DNA from: Mycobacterium sp.
GTDB lineage: Bacteria > Actinomycetota > Actinomycetes > Mycobacteriales > Mycobacteriaceae
DNA length: 13,362 nucleotides
Direction: 5' to 3'
NCBI GenBank assembly: GCA_023264755.1
Contig: JAHFVB010000045.1
Location: 1,672-15,033 of the forward strand
Part shown: positions 12,355 through 13,362 of the stretch, in pieces
Position numbering within the stretch: position 1 is the stretch's first letter
Layout of the letters: each line of letters begins with the position of its first letter
Program-made: the position numbers and the translations under genes
The notes under the pieces: generated by a model
The model's database searches: none
What the model saw: only the letters and a program-made list of their open reading frames with translations
What the model was told of the DNA's origin: nothing

Positions 12355-13362
12355 GTGAACAAGGACGACATGATCCTGATCAGCGTCGACGATCACATCG
12401 TCGAGCCGCCTGACATGTTCAAGAACCACCTAGCCAAGAAGTACATCGACGACGCTCCGCAACTCGTGCACAACCCGGACGGCTCCGATACCTGGCAGTT
12501 CCGCGACATCGTGATTCCCAACGTCGCGCTCAATGCGGTGGCCGGCCGACCCAAGGAGGAGTACGGCCTGGAGCCTCAGGGCCTCGACGAGATCCGCAAG
12601 GGGTGCTACGACGTCGACGAGCGCGTCAAGGACATGAACGCGGGCGGCATCCTGGGCTCGATGTGCTTCCCCTCGTTCCCGGGTTTCGCCGGGCGGCTGT
12701 TCGCCACCGAGGATCCGGATTTCTCGCTGGCCTTGGTGCAGGCCTACAACGACTGGCACGTCGAGGAATGGTGCGGCGCCTACCCGGCGCGTTTCATTCC
12801 GATGACGTTGCCGGTGATCTGGGATGCCGAGGCGTGCGCAGCCGAGGTCCGGCGCAACGCCAAGCGCGGGGTGCACTCGCTGACCTTCAGCGAGAACCCC
12901 TCGGCCATGGGTTATCCCAGCTTCCACGACGACTACTGGAACCCGCTGTGGGAGGCGCTGGTAGACACCGACACCGTGCTCAACGTGCACATCGGGTCGT
13001 CGGGACGACTGGCCATCACCGCCCCGGACGCGCCGATGGACGTGATGATCACGCTGCAGCCGATGAACATCGTGCAGGCGGCAGCAGATCTGTTGTGGTC
13101 CAAGCCGATCAAGAAGTACAAGGACCTCAAGATCGCGTTGTCCGAGGGTGGCACCGGGTGGATTCCGTACTTCCTGGACCGGGCCGACCGCACGTACGAG
13201 ATGCACTCCACCTGGACCGGACAGGATTTCGGCAAGCAGAAGCCCAGCGAGGTGTTCCGCGATCACTTCCTGACGTGCTTCATCTCCGATCCGGTCGGCG
13301 TCGAGCTGCGCAACAAGATCGGCATCGACAACATCTGCTGGGAGGCCGACTACCCGCACAGC
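12355..13362 (+). CDS. Amidohydrolase_2 (ACMSD-like) family protein, 3' partial
   Basis: The frame runs from GTG 12355 to the end of the window (336 codons, no stop). The sequence fits the amidohydrolase_2 family of metal-dependent hydrolases and decarboxylases, such as ACMSD and gamma-resorcylate decarboxylase. The entry motif is VDDHIVEPPDMF (residues 11-22), in which the usual second His of the HxH pair is Glu (His-Ile-Val-Glu). Later candidate metal or active-site residues are the His in NVHIGSSG (codon at 12991-12999 region), the Glu in SEGGTGW and the Asp in WEADYPHS near the end. GTG 12355 is chosen because AAGGA lies six nt upstream; ATG at 12370, also with AAGGA upstream, is an alternative. 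It is divergent from the Rieske operon and probably acts in the same pathway, on a carboxylated or ring-derived intermediate (inference). Confidence 0.9.
   Translation, partial: MNKDDMILISVDDHIVEPPDMFKNHLAKKYIDDAPQLVHNPDGSDTWQFRDIVIPNVALNAVAGRPKEEYGLEPQGLDEIRKGCYDVDERVKDMNAGGILGSMCFPSFPGFAGRLFATEDPDFSLALVQAYNDWHVEEWCGAYPARFIPMTLPVIWDAEACAAEVRRNAKRGVHSLTFSENPSAMGYPSFHDDYWNPLWEALVDTDTVLNVHIGSSGRLAITAPDAPMDVMITLQPMNIVQAAADLLWSKPIKKYKDLKIALSEGGTGWIPYFLDRADRTYEMHSTWTGQDFGKQKPSEVFRDHFLTCFISDPVGVELRNKIGIDNICWEADYPHS

Noticed and set aside
12430..13359. 309-aa minus-strand frame at the right edge
   Set aside because: It is the antisense shadow of the amidohydrolase_2 gene, which reads clearly on the plus strand from 12355.

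Overview
The window is high-GC actinobacterial DNA and most likely comes from an environmental member of the Mycobacteriaceae. Evidence for this is a mycofactocin-type short-chain dehydrogenase, a tandem-domain CoA transferase, a paired set of FadE-like acyl-CoA dehydrogenases, frequent GTG/TTG starts, and very tight operon packing. No mobile element, tRNA, rRNA or CRISPR array was seen. Nearly every gene encodes a catabolic enzyme, so the window reads as one accessory degradation cluster for an unidentified CoA-activated substrate.

Layout. (1) Plus strand, 1-4216: a 5'-truncated M24/creatinase-fold protein, a divergent crotonase (enoyl-CoA hydratase family) and an 801-aa double CaiB/BaiF CoA transferase, with gaps of only 10 and 9 nt. 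This transcript ends at a strong hairpin (4218-4269) shared with the convergent SDR gene. (2) Minus strand, 4269-5105: a mycofactocin-type SDR with its own promoter, overlapped by a perfect 10-bp inverted repeat. (3) Minus strand, 5375-6103: a TetR-family regulator with a 17-bp palindrome in its promoter. (4) Minus strand, 12037 to 6232: a seven-gene operon with gaps or overlaps of 2-20 nt. In transcription order it encodes a CMD/AhpD-like protein, a Rieske oxygenase alpha subunit, a 109-aa unknown protein, an amidohydrolase, an NTF2/SnoaL-like protein, a large acyl-CoA dehydrogenase subunit and a small one. (5) Plus strand, from 12355 and running off the end: an amidohydrolase_2 (ACMSD-like) protein transcribed divergently from the operon.

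How the parts may work together (inference): a Rieske oxygenase and hydrolases act on a ring or amide-type substrate, the family III CoA transferase makes a CoA thioester, the heteromeric acyl-CoA dehydrogenase and crotonase carry out beta-oxidation-like steps, and the SDR oxidises an alcohol using mycofactocin as electron acceptor. The clearest regulatory signal is a GAGAAT-type palindrome found twice, at the TetR promoter and at the seven-gene operon promoter. In both places it is centred on a -10-like hexamer, as expected of an operator for the encoded TetR. Several enzymes here lack the textbook catalytic residues of their families, so family names should not be read as proven reactions.
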